DNA of 58,331 bases, from the NCBI RefSeq assembly GCF_014696875.1, contig NZ_JACJQV010000197.1, positions 1-58,331 of the forward strand, written 5' to 3'. Made by a program: the position numbers and the translations under genes. The notes beneath the pieces were generated by a model. That model was not told the DNA's origin and searched no databases. It worked only from the letters and a program-made list of their open reading frames with translations. Origin of the DNA: Microcystis wesenbergii FACHB-1317 (GTDB taxonomy: Bacteria > Cyanobacteriota > Cyanobacteriia > Cyanobacteriales > Microcystaceae). Of the stretch, positions 50,351 to 58,331 are shown one piece after another (within the stretch, counting starts at the first letter, position 1; the number at the start of each line of letters is the position of its first letter).

Positions 50351-52147
50351 ATGGGGCCATTCTGGTTAAAGGTGAGAACTTTTGGGCAAAATATCTTAAT
50401 CGGTTTAGGTTTAGTCCTATTAATCGGTTTTTATCACAGTATCAGCGCCAAATCTACCTCATTGATGATTGTTTATCCCCCCGATAATCATCAAACCACG
50501 GCCGCTAGAATCTTTTTTATTGGTTCTGCACCTCCATCGGGTCAAGTTTTGCTCAATAATCAACCGATTGAACGCAGTGCTAAAGGATATTTTGCCCCTA
50601 GTTTTCCCCTAGAAGTTGGCGAAAATAATTTCACTATTCGCTATCAAAACCAAACTATTAATCGTCAAATAATTCGTCTAGATACTCAAGCAATTATTCC
50701 CCAAGGATTAGCTTTTGCTGATAACTCTCTCAGTCCTTCTGTCCATAAGACGAGGTTAGTGGGGGAATGGATTTGTTTTAGTGCGATTGCCACTCCCCAA
50801 GCTCAGGTTTCTGTGCAGTTAGGAGATAAAATACTGCCTCTTTTACCCCAACCTCAAAGCACAAAACTGCCTAGTAATGCCGCAGTTTTAACTAATCTTA
50901 ATCAAGCGAATTCCGAGGATAAAACTGGTTACTATCGAGGTTGTCAGAAGTTTAAGCAAGAGGCTAACTTAGGAAAACCTATTTTTACAGCACAATTAAA
51001 TAATCGCTCGATTAGCCAACAAGGTCAAGGAGAAATTAACATTATTAGCGATCAAAATTTACCAGTGATTGAAATTATAGCAGACCAAGGAGTAGCTCGC
51101 ACGGGGCCGGGTAGTAATTATTCCCGTTTAACTCCTTTACCCCAAGGCACGAAAGCGAGAGTCACTGGGAAAGAAGGGGATTGGTTACGGTTAGATTATG
51201 GTGGCTGGATTTTGGAGCGAGAAACCCGTTTAATAGTCAATGAGGTCCTAGATAATGCTAATATTCGCGGTCTCTCTTCTCGAAGTATCAATCAAGCAAC
51301 AGAAATTATTTTTCCCCTCTCCCATCCTGTACCCATCGCCGTGGCACAAGAAGATGATAAATTTATTTTGACTCTCTATAATACTATTGCCCAAACCGAT
51401 ACAATTTTTCTAGTGGATAATCCTTTGGTCAGACGTTTAGATTGGCGACAAATTAACCCAACCACGATAGAATACACTTTTAATCTTAATCAAAAACAAC
51501 AGTGGGGTTATAGTCTTCGTTACCAGGGGACAAATTTAATCTTAACCCTGGGTCATCCCCCAGAAAAAAGTGCTAATTTACAGGGCAAAGTTATTTTATT
51601 AGATCCCGGACACGGAGGTAAAGAAACTGGTGCTGTCGGTCCAACGGGTTACACGGAAAAAGAGATTAATTTAGTTATGTCTAAATTAATTAAACGGGAG
51701 TTAGAAAAATTGGGGGCAACAGTTTATTTAACCAGAGAAACTGACATCGACTTATCTTTACCGGCACGAGTAGAGATGATTAATAATCTGCAACCAACCC
51801 TAGCACTATCGGTTCACTATAATGCTTTACCCGATGATGGAGATGCCTTAAATACTCAAGGAATTGGCATATTTTGGTATCATCCCCAGGCAGCGGATTT
51901 ATCGGTTTTTCTCCACGATTATTTAACCAAAAATCTTAACCGTCCTTCCTATGGAGTATTTTGGAATAATTTAGCTTTAACTCGTCCCTATAGTAGTCCT
52001 TCTTTGTTATTAGAGTTAGGATTTATGAGTAATCCTCAAGAATTTGAATGGATTACCGATACTCAGGCACAAAAACAATTAGCGCAGGTTTTAGCCGCCG
52101 GAATTAGCCAATGGTTTCAACAATCTGGGGTAATTGCTTCCAGTTAA
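50351..52147 (+). CDS. N-acetylmuramoyl-L-alanine amidase with SH3-like domain
   Basis: Cell-wall amidase of 598 residues. A signal anchor is at about 15-33. Residues 240-292 form a bacterial SH3 domain (VARTGPGSNYSRL, GDWLRLDYGGWI). An AMIN-like beta region is at about 310-400. The Amidase_3 catalytic domain starts at 411: LLDPGHGGKETGAVG (His421), EKEINL (Glu437), LSVHYNALP (His) and the final LLLELGFMSNPQEF (Glu), all zinc or catalytic residues. It cuts peptide stems from glycan chains in the periplasm, as AmiC does in cell separation. A terminal extension beyond the core is absent. Confidence 0.94.
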   Translation: MGPFWLKVRTFGQNILIGLGLVLLIGFYHSISAKSTSLMIVYPPDNHQTTAARIFFIGSAPPSGQVLLNNQPIERSAKGYFAPSFPLEVGENNFTIRYQNQTINRQIIRLDTQAIIPQGLAFADNSLSPSVHKTRLVGEWICFSAIATPQAQVSVQLGDKILPLLPQPQSTKLPSNAAVLTNLNQANSEDKTGYYRGCQKFKQEANLGKPIFTAQLNNRSISQQGQGEINIISDQNLPVIEIIADQGVARTGPGSNYSRLTPLPQGTKARVTGKEGDWLRLDYGGWILERETRLIVNEVLDNANIRGLSSRSINQATEIIFPLSHPVPIAVAQEDDKFILTLYNTIAQTDTIFLVDNPLVRRLDWRQINPTTIEYTFNLNQKQQWGYSLRYQGTNLILTLGHPPEKSANLQGKVILLDPGHGGKETGAVGPTGYTEKEINLVMSKLIKRELEKLGATVYLTRETDIDLSLPARVEMINNLQPTLALSVHYNALPDDGDALNTQGIGIFWYHPQAADLSVFLHDYLTKNLNRPSYGVFWNNLALTRPYSSPSLLLELGFMSNPQEFEWITDTQAQKQLAQVLAAGISQWFQQSGVIASS

Positions 52148-52364
52148 GATTTAATGCCAATATAGAGGTGTGCAGTCGTATGAGGTACAGTGTCACGAGC
52201 TATAAACCATGCTAGGCAAGGCTTGGTCTGTATCTCACTCAAGCGCTTACCGCTATAGGACGGACAAAAGCTTAAATCTTTGTGAAAATCAAGTCCTAGC
52301 CAGAAAACTGGTGATAAAATGTGCGGAAGTTTTTATTTTAATCTGAGGAAATTAAATCAACTCT

Positions 52365-52703
52365 ATGGAAAAAAATGTTACCAGTGAACAGCAACTGGAC
52401 AAAATAGCTGATAGTTTACAAGATATAGTGGGTCAGTCCCTAGTAGATATTCTAACAGCGATCGCTCTGTTAGAGAATTCTCTGGATGAGCAAACAGAAG
52501 GTAGTTTACCTGAAAATTTGCCAACAATTCACGCCCTTATAGACAATTTGATCGCAGAATTTCAAACCCTTGATCAACAACTAAAAGTTAATTCTTCCCA
52601 TCAACAGATTTACCGAAATTATCAAGATTTAGCTCAAAAAGCCCACCTCAAGAATCTCGTAGCCAATTGGGTAACGAAAAATAGTCTTGACAAAAGTGCC
52701 TGA
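52365..52703 (+). CDS. Small helical protein of unknown function
   Basis: 112 residues, all helical, acidic, no membrane segment (EQQLDKIADSLQDIVGQSLV, DILTAIALLENSLDEQTE). It lies 53 nt upstream of pta on the same strand, so the two may be co-transcribed. I do not recognise a family. A Gly/Ala-poor, Gln/Leu-rich composition suggests a helical bundle. Confidence 0.6.
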   Translation: MEKNVTSEQQLDKIADSLQDIVGQSLVDILTAIALLENSLDEQTEGSLPENLPTIHALIDNLIAEFQTLDQQLKVNSSHQQIYRNYQDLAQKAHLKNLVANWVTKNSLDKSA

Positions 52704-52756
52704 ACCATTGGGGTGGGTGAATTAAATCCCACCCTCGTTATTATTCTTCTCTACCC

Positions 52757-54853
52757 ATGACTAACTCTTTATATATCAGCACGACGGCAACGGGAAGCGG
52801 TAGAGCGTTAGTAGCTTTAGGAATCATCGACTTGATTCTCCGCAAAACTAATAAAGTTGCCTTTTTCCAGCCAATTGTTCTCGACTGTTCCGAAGGTCAT
52901 CGGGACGAAGACATTGACTTAATCCTCAATTATTTTAAATTAGAACAAACCTACGAAGAGGCTTTCGGTTTATGTTACGAAGAAGTGAAGGATTTATTGG
53001 TACAACAAAGATTTGATGAAATCATTGAAAGAATTATCAAAAAGTTTAAAAACTTAGAAAAAAAATATGATTTTATCCTCTGTGAAGGTTCCGATTATCT
53101 GCAAGAAAATTCCGCCTTTGAATTTGAACTAAATACAGAAATCGCCAAAAATCTCGGCCATCCCATCTTAATATTAGGTAATGCCCACCAGCGCAGTATC
53201 GAAGATGCCCTTAGTCCGATCCTGATTTCCTGCGACACCTACCAAGATAAAGGTTGTACAGTGATTGGAATTATTATCAATCAAGCTGAAGAGGAAAAAA
53301 TAGAGGAATTACGGAAAACCCTGACTAAAATTTTTCCCCCCCAAGAATATGCCCTAGGAGTGATTCCCCATAATGCTAAACTTAGCAGCCCGCGAGTAGC
53401 AGAAATCGCCCAACAATTACAGGCAAAAGTTCTCTACGGACAGCACAGATTAGATAGTTTAGCCAGTAACTTTCTGGTGGTGGCCATGCAGATGCAAAAT
53501 GCCCTAGAGCGGTTAAAAGAAGATAGTTTAATTATCACTCCTTGGGATCGCGGCGATGTGATTATCGGGATGTTACAGGCCCACCAATCGGCCAATTATC
53601 CCCAATTAGCCGGTATACTCTTAACAGCAGGTCATAGTCTCAATCCTTCGATCGCCCGTTTAATTGAAGGTTTGCCCGATCCCTTACCGATTCTCTCCGT
53701 CACCACCGATACCTACACCACGGCCGAACGCATCCACGATGTGCGAACCACCCTGACCTCGACGGACTACGATAAAATTAACCTCAGTCTGCAGCTTTTT
53801 CACAGTAACATCAATCTCGATCGCCTAGAAGCGCAAATTCGCACTTTGCGGACCCAGGGGATTACCCCGAAGATGTTCACCTATAATCTCGTACAACAGG
53901 CCAAAGCGCAAAAACGTCACATCGTTTTGGCCGAAGGAACCGAACCGCGCATCCTCCAGGCGGCCACAGTGTTAATCGAACAGGATATCGTCGATTTAAC
54001 CCTCTTGGGACAACCGGACGAGATCGCAATGGTGATTAAAAAACATGGTATCACCCTCGATCTCGATCGCCTGCAAATTATTGACCCCGTGGCTAGTCCC
54101 CATTTTGAAAGCTATGTGCAGACCCTCTACGAAGCGAGAAAAGCCAAGGGAATGAATCTCGATCTGGCCCGGGATTATGCACAGGATGTCTCCTATTTTG
54201 GCACTTTAATGGTGTATCAAGGCGATGCTGATGGTATGGTATCGGGGGCGGTGCATACCACTCAACACACGATTCGGCCTGCACTCCAGATTATCAAAAC
54301 TAAGCCCGATTGTGCGATCGTCTCCTCGGTCTTTTTTATGTGTCTAGAGGATCGAGTCTTGGTCTATGGGGATTGTGCGGTCAATCCCGACCCCAGTGCC
54401 GAGGAATTAGCCGAAATTGCCCTATCTTCTGCCGAAACCGCCCAAAAATTCGGAATTGAACCGCGAATCGCCCTGCTTTCCTATTCTTCGGGTCAATCGG
54501 GCCAGGGAGAAGACGTGGAAAAAGTACGACAAGCGACCAAAATCGCTAGGGAAAAACGCCCCGATTTGAAGCTAGAAGGCCCGATTCAGTACGATGCGGC
54601 CGTGGATAGGGAAGTAGCCGCCCAAAAAATGCCGGGGTCAGAGGTAGCGGGCCAAGCAACGGTGTTTATTTTTCCTGACCTGAATACAGGGAATAATACC
54701 TATAAAGCCGTGCAGCGGGAAACGAAAGCTTTAGCGATTGGTCCAATCCTACAGGGATTAAAAAAACCCGTCAATGATCTCAGTCGCGGTTGTACCGTTC
54801 CCGATATTATCAATACGGTGGTAATCACAGCAATTCAATCCCAATCTTTTTGA
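52757..54853 (+). CDS. pta: Phosphate acetyltransferase, long form with DRTGG domain
   Basis: Interconverts acetyl-CoA and acetyl phosphate. 698 residues: an N-terminal P-loop-like domain (ISTTATGSGRALVALGIIDL), a central DRTGG domain at about 215-330 (ILLTAGHSLNPSIARLIEGL), and the C-terminal PTA catalytic domain from about 370 (HIVLAEGTEPRILQAATVLI, MVSGAVHTTQHTIRPALQII, GSEVAGQATVFIFPDLNTGN). The order is that of the long bacterial Pta. The remnant PIN toxin gene on the other strand overlaps its last 19 bp. Confidence 0.96.
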   Translation: MTNSLYISTTATGSGRALVALGIIDLILRKTNKVAFFQPIVLDCSEGHRDEDIDLILNYFKLEQTYEEAFGLCYEEVKDLLVQQRFDEIIERIIKKFKNLEKKYDFILCEGSDYLQENSAFEFELNTEIAKNLGHPILILGNAHQRSIEDALSPILISCDTYQDKGCTVIGIIINQAEEEKIEELRKTLTKIFPPQEYALGVIPHNAKLSSPRVAEIAQQLQAKVLYGQHRLDSLASNFLVVAMQMQNALERLKEDSLIITPWDRGDVIIGMLQAHQSANYPQLAGILLTAGHSLNPSIARLIEGLPDPLPILSVTTDTYTTAERIHDVRTTLTSTDYDKINLSLQLFHSNINLDRLEAQIRTLRTQGITPKMFTYNLVQQAKAQKRHIVLAEGTEPRILQAATVLIEQDIVDLTLLGQPDEIAMVIKKHGITLDLDRLQIIDPVASPHFESYVQTLYEARKAKGMNLDLARDYAQDVSYFGTLMVYQGDADGMVSGAVHTTQHTIRPALQIIKTKPDCAIVSSVFFMCLEDRVLVYGDCAVNPDPSAEELAEIALSSAETAQKFGIEPRIALLSYSSGQSGQGEDVEKVRQATKIAREKRPDLKLEGPIQYDAAVDREVAAQKMPGSEVAGQATVFIFPDLNTGNNTYKAVQRETKALAIGPILQGLKKPVNDLSRGCTVPDIINTVVITAIQSQSF

Positions 54854-55041
54854 GTTATAGTTATTTCAGAACAGAGAGAGAGTTTACCAATTTTTACCTT
54901 GATCGATATTTCCCAAAAACTAGCAATACTTACAAAAACATTATCGGTATTTTCAAGACTATCTCGCAGCGAAACCGGCAAAATTGGGTCATCCTCAGCT
55001 AACCAGATAAAGACATGAGTATCTATTAAAGCACTCCTCAT
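54835..55041 (-). pseudogene. Truncated PIN-domain toxin
   Basis: 68 residues: SALIDTHVFIWLAEDDPI with the first Asp, and FVSIASFWEISIKVKIGKL with the Glu, then a foreign tail ending inside the 3' end of pta. A full PIN protein of this type is about 125 residues and has two further acidic residues, which are missing. It is paired with an upstream antitoxin gene (start overlaps the antitoxin stop). It is therefore likely inactive. Confidence 0.8.
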
Positions 55042-55283
55042 TACCTATAGTCCTTAAAGTCTTCTAAGGGAGCATCAAAGTCATTAGCTAAAGGTAAAAC
55101 GAAAGTTCCTTTTATTGAACCGGCTAAAGTTCTTTTAACAGTTACAGATTCTTTTGCTGCTGGTTTATCTTCTTCTGTTTGGTCAGACTTAGTGAGCAAA
55201 TATTCAGCATAATGTAAAAGTTCAGTTTTGAGAGCATCGGGCATATTCTCAACTATATTCTTAATCCTGCAATGATTTGGCAT
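55041..55283 (-). CDS. DUF2281-type antitoxin of the truncated PIN module
   Basis: 80 residues: ENMPDALKTELLHYAEYLLT is the DUF2281/VapB helical part, and the C-terminal tail (TLAGSIKGTFVLPLANDFDA) with PLEDFKDY is the toxin-binding region. The stop overlaps the start of the truncated toxin gene, as in coupled pairs. The antitoxin appears intact although the toxin is not. Its start lies inside an older relE remnant. Confidence 0.75.
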   Translation of the reverse strand: MPNHCRIKNIVENMPDALKTELLHYAEYLLTKSDQTEEDKPAAKESVTVKRTLAGSIKGTFVLPLANDFDAPLEDFKDYR

Positions 55284-55381
55284 TGGGTACTAAAAGCAAG
55301 CTGTAAAATCTGTTCATAAACAGGCTGGTTTTTCAATGCCTTCAAATCTTTGAGAAATCTTTTTCGATATTGAACCTTCAA
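55253..55381 (-). pseudogene. relE-like toxin remnant
   Basis: From a TTG at 55381 the frame reads KVQYRKRFLKDLKALKNQPV and YEQILQLAFSTQC before a stop at 55253. The opening is that of RelE/ParE-family toxins (about 85-90 residues), but the second half is missing and the remaining end overlaps the start of the DUF2281 antitoxin gene. Its antitoxin is probably the gene at 55389-55610, 7 nt upstream. No upstream ATG is in frame. Confidence 0.6.
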
Positions 55382-55388
55382 GGTAAAT

Positions 55389-55610
55389 CTATTCCTCCAA
55401 ATAAGCCAGTGCCTCTTCGATATCTAATAGTGGACTCTGCTGTGCCTCATCCATCGCTTGGTTAAGGCAGTAGTCTTCTATTGCTTCGGTGAACTCTTCA
55501 CAAGACATATCTTCTTGGGGAAATACTTGTCTCCATAGTTCAATCGGAATAACAACGGCTTTGGGTTGTCCGTTTTGGTCAGTTAGGTATTCTATTGAAA
55601 GCATAGACAA
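55389..55610 (-). CDS. Antitoxin-like protein, partner of the relE remnant
   Basis: 73 residues: SIEYLTDQNGQPKAVVIPIE then LWRQVFPQEDM fits the beta-strand DNA-binding N-terminus of Phd/RelB-type antitoxins followed by an acidic helical tail (EALAYLEE). The ORF ends shortly before the relE-like remnant. Whether it is still expressed is unknown. Confidence 0.6.
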   Translation of the reverse strand: MSMLSIEYLTDQNGQPKAVVIPIELWRQVFPQEDMSCEEFTEAIEDYCLNQAMDEAQQSPLLDIEEALAYLEE

Positions 55611-55659
55611 GACTTGTCAAGTTTGATAAGTCTATGATATAGCACTACGCGATTACATT

Positions 55660-55692
55660 AGAAAACGGGTTTCTTTGAGAAACCCGTTTTCT
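55660..55692. repeat. 15-bp-arm hairpin, second copy
   Basis: AGAAAACGGGTTTCT, loop TTG, AGAAACCCGTTTTCT: a perfect stem of 15 bp, identical in its arms to the hairpin at 16266-16298. It lies upstream of the antitoxin gene at 55389-55610. The 511-nt stretch before prk otherwise holds a short membrane-like frame (55775-55852) and GCGATAGCGCAACGCACC-type repeat sequence. Confidence 0.75.
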
Positions 55693-55774
55693 GGAGATAG
55701 AATTGGTAAAAAAGCGATATTTGACAAAATCGGGGGGTGATAGGCTTTTTGGTCAGATTTCTCCAAAATTGCCA

Positions 55775-55852
55775 ATGAACACCTTCTCTACCGTTGTAGC
55801 TGCTGGTACAGCTAGTGCGATCGCTGTCCTTGGCCTTGCTACTTACCAGTAG
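55775..55852 (+). CDS. Possible 25-residue membrane peptide
   Basis: ATG 55775 opens MNTFSTVVAAGTASAIAVLG then LATYQ and stops. The sequence is hydrophobic with Ala/Gly/Ser, long enough for one membrane helix. It contains a GCGATCGC site. Very short single-helix subunits are common in cyanobacterial photosynthetic complexes, but it does not match PsbX, PetN, PetM or PsaM as I know them. No good ribosome-binding site is visible. Confidence 0.3.
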   Translation: MNTFSTVVAAGTASAIAVLGLATYQ

Positions 55853-56121
55853 TTCACTGGTAGGCTGTGAAGCGCGATAGCGCAACGCACCAATTTAATG
55901 ATAAAGTTGATGCGTTACGGCGGCTTATTAATTGGTTTTTTGTCAGAGATTATCGCCGCCAACAGGCCCCCTAGTATTAAATACTTACTCATTCTAGCGT
56001 GAGGCTCTTGCCGAACCTGTCAGCAGCAGAAATTTCTGGCGGCGGCGTACGGCGAGGGTCCAGAGTCTGGTTTAATTACATACTATGGGTTAACAATTAG
56101 TTGTGTATTTAGAGGGAAACT

Positions 56122-57123
56122 ATGGCCAATAAGCCAGAGCGCGTGGTTCTAATCGGTGTAGCTGGGGACTCCGGCTGTGGGAAATCTACTTTTTTACGTC
56201 GTTTGACCGATTTATTCGGGGCCGAGTTTATGACGGTGATCTGTTTAGATGACTACCATTGCCTCGATCGCAAACAGAGAAAAGAGGTGGGTGTCACTGC
56301 ACTCAATCCGAAAGCGAATAACTTTGACCTGATGTATGAGCAGATTAAAGCTCTTAAGGGAGGTCAAGCCATTAATAAACCTATTTATAATCATGAAACG
56401 GGGATGATCGATCCCCCCGAAATCATCGAACCGAATAAGGTAATCGTGATCGAGGGACTGCACCCCTTATATGATGAACGAGTCCGGTCCCTATTAGATT
56501 TCAGCGTTTATCTCGATATTAGCGATGAAGTCAAAGTTAACTGGAAAATTCAACGGGATATGGCCGAGCGCGGTCACACCTATGATGATGTGATGGCGGC
56601 CATTAATTCTAGAAAACCCGATTTCAGTGCCTATATCGATCCCCAAAGACAGTACGCTGATGTGGTGATTCAAGTGCTGCCCACCCAATTACTGGAAGAT
56701 CACGAAAGTAAGTTACTACGGGTCCGTTTAATCCAGAAAGAAGGGGTAGAAAACTTTGAACCCGCTTATCTGTTTGATGAAGGTTCCACCATCGACTGGC
56801 GGCCCTGTGGTCGTAAATTGACCTGCACTTATCCCGGTATTAAACTCTACTATGGTCCGGATGGCTTCTTGGGGAATGAAGTGTCGATTCTGGAACTAGA
56901 TGGTCAATTCGATAACCTAGAAGAAATGATCTACATCGAAAGCCATTTGAGCAAAACCGGCACTAAATACTACGGTGAAATGACGGAATTACTGCTCAAA
57001 CACAAGGATTATCCCGGTTCTACCAATGGTACCGGTTTATTCCAAGTGTTAGTCGGTCTCAAAATGCGTGAAACCTACGAAAAACTAATGGCAGCCGAAG
57101 CAAAAGTGGCAGCGCCAGTCTAG
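56122..57123 (+). CDS. prk: Phosphoribulokinase
   Basis: Calvin-Benson cycle enzyme making ribulose-1,5-bisphosphate from Ru5P and ATP. 333 residues. The P-loop GVAGDSGCGKST contains Cys19; Cys41 lies in VICLDDYHCLDR. This is the thioredoxin-regulated disulfide pair that also forms in the GAPDH-CP12 complex, so redox control is expected. VIVIEGLHPLYDERVR and DISDEVKVNWKIQRDMAERG complete the family. The start follows an AGAGGG site. An intrinsic terminator follows the stop. Its presence is the strongest single sign of a phototroph. Confidence 0.98.
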   Translation: MANKPERVVLIGVAGDSGCGKSTFLRRLTDLFGAEFMTVICLDDYHCLDRKQRKEVGVTALNPKANNFDLMYEQIKALKGGQAINKPIYNHETGMIDPPEIIEPNKVIVIEGLHPLYDERVRSLLDFSVYLDISDEVKVNWKIQRDMAERGHTYDDVMAAINSRKPDFSAYIDPQRQYADVVIQVLPTQLLEDHESKLLRVRLIQKEGVENFEPAYLFDEGSTIDWRPCGRKLTCTYPGIKLYYGPDGFLGNEVSILELDGQFDNLEEMIYIESHLSKTGTKYYGEMTELLLKHKDYPGSTNGTGLFQVLVGLKMRETYEKLMAAEAKVAAPV

Positions 57124-57139
57124 TTTCTAGTTTTGACTG

Positions 57140-57177
57140 AACCGGCATCCTATATGGTTAGGGTGCCGGTTTTTTTT
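57140..57177 (+). terminator. Intrinsic terminator after prk
   Basis: AACCGGCA and TGCCGGTT form an 8-bp GC-rich stem with a 16-nt loop, followed by seven T. It reaches the stop codon of the convergent response regulator gene at 57176. Confidence 0.88.
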
Positions 57178-57967
57178 AAGCCACTAATCCCGATCGCAGG
57201 GCCAGCACTGCCGCTTGAGTGCGATCATCCACAGAGAGTTTATTTAAGATATTGCGGACATGGGTTTTCACCGTGCCGATGGTGATATAGAGTCGGCCGG
57301 CAATCTGAGCATTACTAAAACCCCCGACAATCAGAGCGAGAATTTCTAGCTCTCGTTCCGTTAGGGGCGCATTTTCCAGCAATTGGCGATGTTCTGGGTC
57401 AATGCCGTGAATTACCACTGTTTGGCTCCCGGCAGCCCCACCGAAGGCAAAATTTTGGCGCACTTGTTGCAGAATAACACCGGCGATCACGGGATCGATC
57501 CAAGGATTGCCTTTGTGGGTGGAATAAATCGCCTCGACTAATTTATCGACGCTGGTATCCTTCATACAGTAGGAATCAGCACCAGCACTAAAAGCCGCTA
57601 AAACCTGTTCTTGGGTTTTGTACATGGTTAGCATGAGGATCTTCGTGGTCAAGCTGTCTTCGCCGCAATTTTGTTGGAAGCGTCGCATTAACTCAATCCC
57701 ATCGATGATGGGCAAAGCTATATCGATGATCGCTACATGGGGTTTGGTCTCCTCTAGCAGTTTTAGTCCCTGTAATCCAGTGATGGCTTCTCCCACCACT
57801 TGAATACCCTCTCGATGCTGGAGAGCCGCCACTAACCCCATGCGGGTTAAATCGTGATCCTCTATGACGATAACCCGCACTTTATCCATATTTTTTCCCG
57901 GTTTTGCTGAACTAGGCGATGATTCAATAATTTTGGCTTTTGGATTATTAGAGCCGTTCCTAAACAT
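57176..57967 (-). CDS. NarL/FixJ-type response regulator
   Basis: About 263 residues. A receiver domain (VRVIVIEDHDLTRMGLVAAL; acceptor Asp in VAIIDIALP; Thr/Lys region ILMLTMYKTQ and SYCMKDTS) is joined to a LuxR-type helix-turn-helix (LTERELEILALIVGGFSNAQ, GTVKTHVRNILNKLSVDDRT). I chose ATG 57967 because AAGGAAGGGAG lies 8 nt upstream. An in-frame ATG at 58009 and a core start at 57889 are alternatives. The residues before the receiver are disordered. No sensor kinase is adjacent. Direct repeats with 21-bp spacing lie upstream. Confidence 0.92.
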   Translation of the reverse strand: MFRNGSNNPKAKIIESSPSSAKPGKNMDKVRVIVIEDHDLTRMGLVAALQHREGIQVVGEAITGLQGLKLLEETKPHVAIIDIALPIIDGIELMRRFQQNCGEDSLTTKILMLTMYKTQEQVLAAFSAGADSYCMKDTSVDKLVEAIYSTHKGNPWIDPVIAGVILQQVRQNFAFGGAAGSQTVVIHGIDPEHRQLLENAPLTERELEILALIVGGFSNAQIAGRLYITIGTVKTHVRNILNKLSVDDRTQAAVLALRSGLVA

Positions 57968-58279
57968 TGACTTCACTCCCTTCCTTGAATTCCACTTTCT
58001 TATCTTCATTCGGCAATCCCCTGTTTTCAGTTGATTGTATTTTTACTTAATCAAAGCGGCGATGACAAATCTACTTAAACTCCCATAAAATCTACTTAAA
58101 TCTACCCAACTTTACCCATAATTTTCTCCTTTAATTCTTCTATTATCATATCATGCAAATCTAGATTAGGCAAGAATTAGGCTCTTCTGGTTCCTCTGTG
58201 AAAACGAGGTCTACACTAATATAGCAAAGAGCGGGATAGTTAGGACATAATAGAGAAAAAGAAATGAGGAGAAGCTTTC
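57968..58279. other. Intergenic region between the response regulator and the IS630-like end
   Basis: Apart from the direct repeats at 58067-58107 there is AT-rich sequence and, from about 58200, the probable left end of an IS630-like element (ending AGGAGAAGCTTTC before its ATG). No other gene is visible. Confidence 0.5.
58067..58107. promoter_or_regulatory. Direct repeats AAATCTACTTAAA, 21 bp apart
   Basis: AAATCTACTTAAA at 58067-58079 and 58088-58100 are 21 bp (two helix turns) apart; a third half-unit AAATCTACCC follows at 58098. They lie about 100 bp upstream of the response regulator start. Same-face spacing would suit binding of a dimeric regulator, possibly the response regulator itself. 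Confidence 0.45.
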
Positions 58280-58331
58280 ATGGCAGCACCCTATAGTGAT
58301 GATTTAAGACAGAAAGCAGTGAGTGCCGTAG
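58280..58331 (+). CDS. IS630-like transposase, first codons (cut by window end)
   Basis: From ATG 58280 the frame reads MAAPYSDDLRQKAVSAV, the usual opening of cyanobacterial IS630-family transposases (a helix-turn-helix start). AGGAG lies about 10 nt upstream. Only 17 residues are inside the window, so the family call rests on the opening alone. Confidence 0.7.
   Translation, partial: MAAPYSDDLRQKAVSAV

Noticed and set aside
1-58331. tRNA or rRNA genes
   Set aside because: No cloverleaf-like sequence with the conserved T-loop motif in proper context, and no rRNA segment, was noticed on either strand by reading; a tRNAscan run would settle this.

Overview
The window looks like chromosome of a colonial, Microcystis-like cyanobacterium. 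Supporting signs are phosphoribulokinase with its two regulatory cysteines, small cyanobacterium-type genes (DUF4079, a DUF7219-like protein), threonyl-tRNA synthetase without a TGS domain, HIP1-like GCGATCGC sites, moderate-to-low GC, and a very high load of IS elements, MITEs and short palindromic repeats. The genus is inferred from style, not from a search. LEFT FLANK (1-18990) is housekeeping: an M1 aminopeptidase with HEAT repeats, DUF4079, a His-rich CobW GTPase convergent with a Mn/Zn-type ABC substrate-binding lipoprotein, thrS, purC, coaE, an EcfT-type permease, a Slt lytic transglycosylase, cysC, a lipid/multidrug-type ABC exporter, an SDR epimerase and hemE. It ends in the first half of a four-helix-bundle (23S IVP-like) gene. 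CENTRE (18991-46702) is a 27.7-kb insert bounded by two direct 1618-bp IS1634-like copies. The two halves of the four-helix-bundle gene lie on either side of it, and the 6-bp sequence GAATAT is repeated at the two outer ends. Inside is one long minus-strand set of genes for a contractile, phage-tail-like particle. In transcription order: sheath, tube, tail-assembly chaperone with a -1 frameshift extension, a tandem-repeat protein, a DNA-circulation/gpN-like protein, a 1201-aa coiled-coil (tape-measure-like) protein, gpD-like hub, gpV-like spike, a Cys/His-rich spike accessory protein, gp25, baseplate J, an enlarged gpI-like wedge, a small structural protein, a tail fibre with an ILEI/FAM3-like domain, and a separate S74-like chaperone domain. 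Several small genes follow at the 3' end. I see no capsid, terminase, integrase, lysis or AAA+ ATPase gene. A VapBC-like PIN module between two 75-bp direct repeats sits near the 3' end, and a broken tnpB element sits upstream of the sheath. RIGHT FLANK (46703-58331) has the second half of the split gene, a copper-type P1B ATPase behind a MerR-type promoter, a peroxiredoxin Q, an N-acetylmuramoyl-L-alanine amidase, pta, several decaying toxin-antitoxin remnants, prk, a NarL-type response regulator and the first codons of an IS630-like transposase cut by the window end. The main interpretation is a transposon-bracketed contractile particle locus whose gene set (split D/V hub, frameshifted chaperone, S74-like chaperone) is more phage-tail-like than eCIS-like. 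Its function (tailocin, injection system or domesticated tail) cannot be decided from sequence alone.
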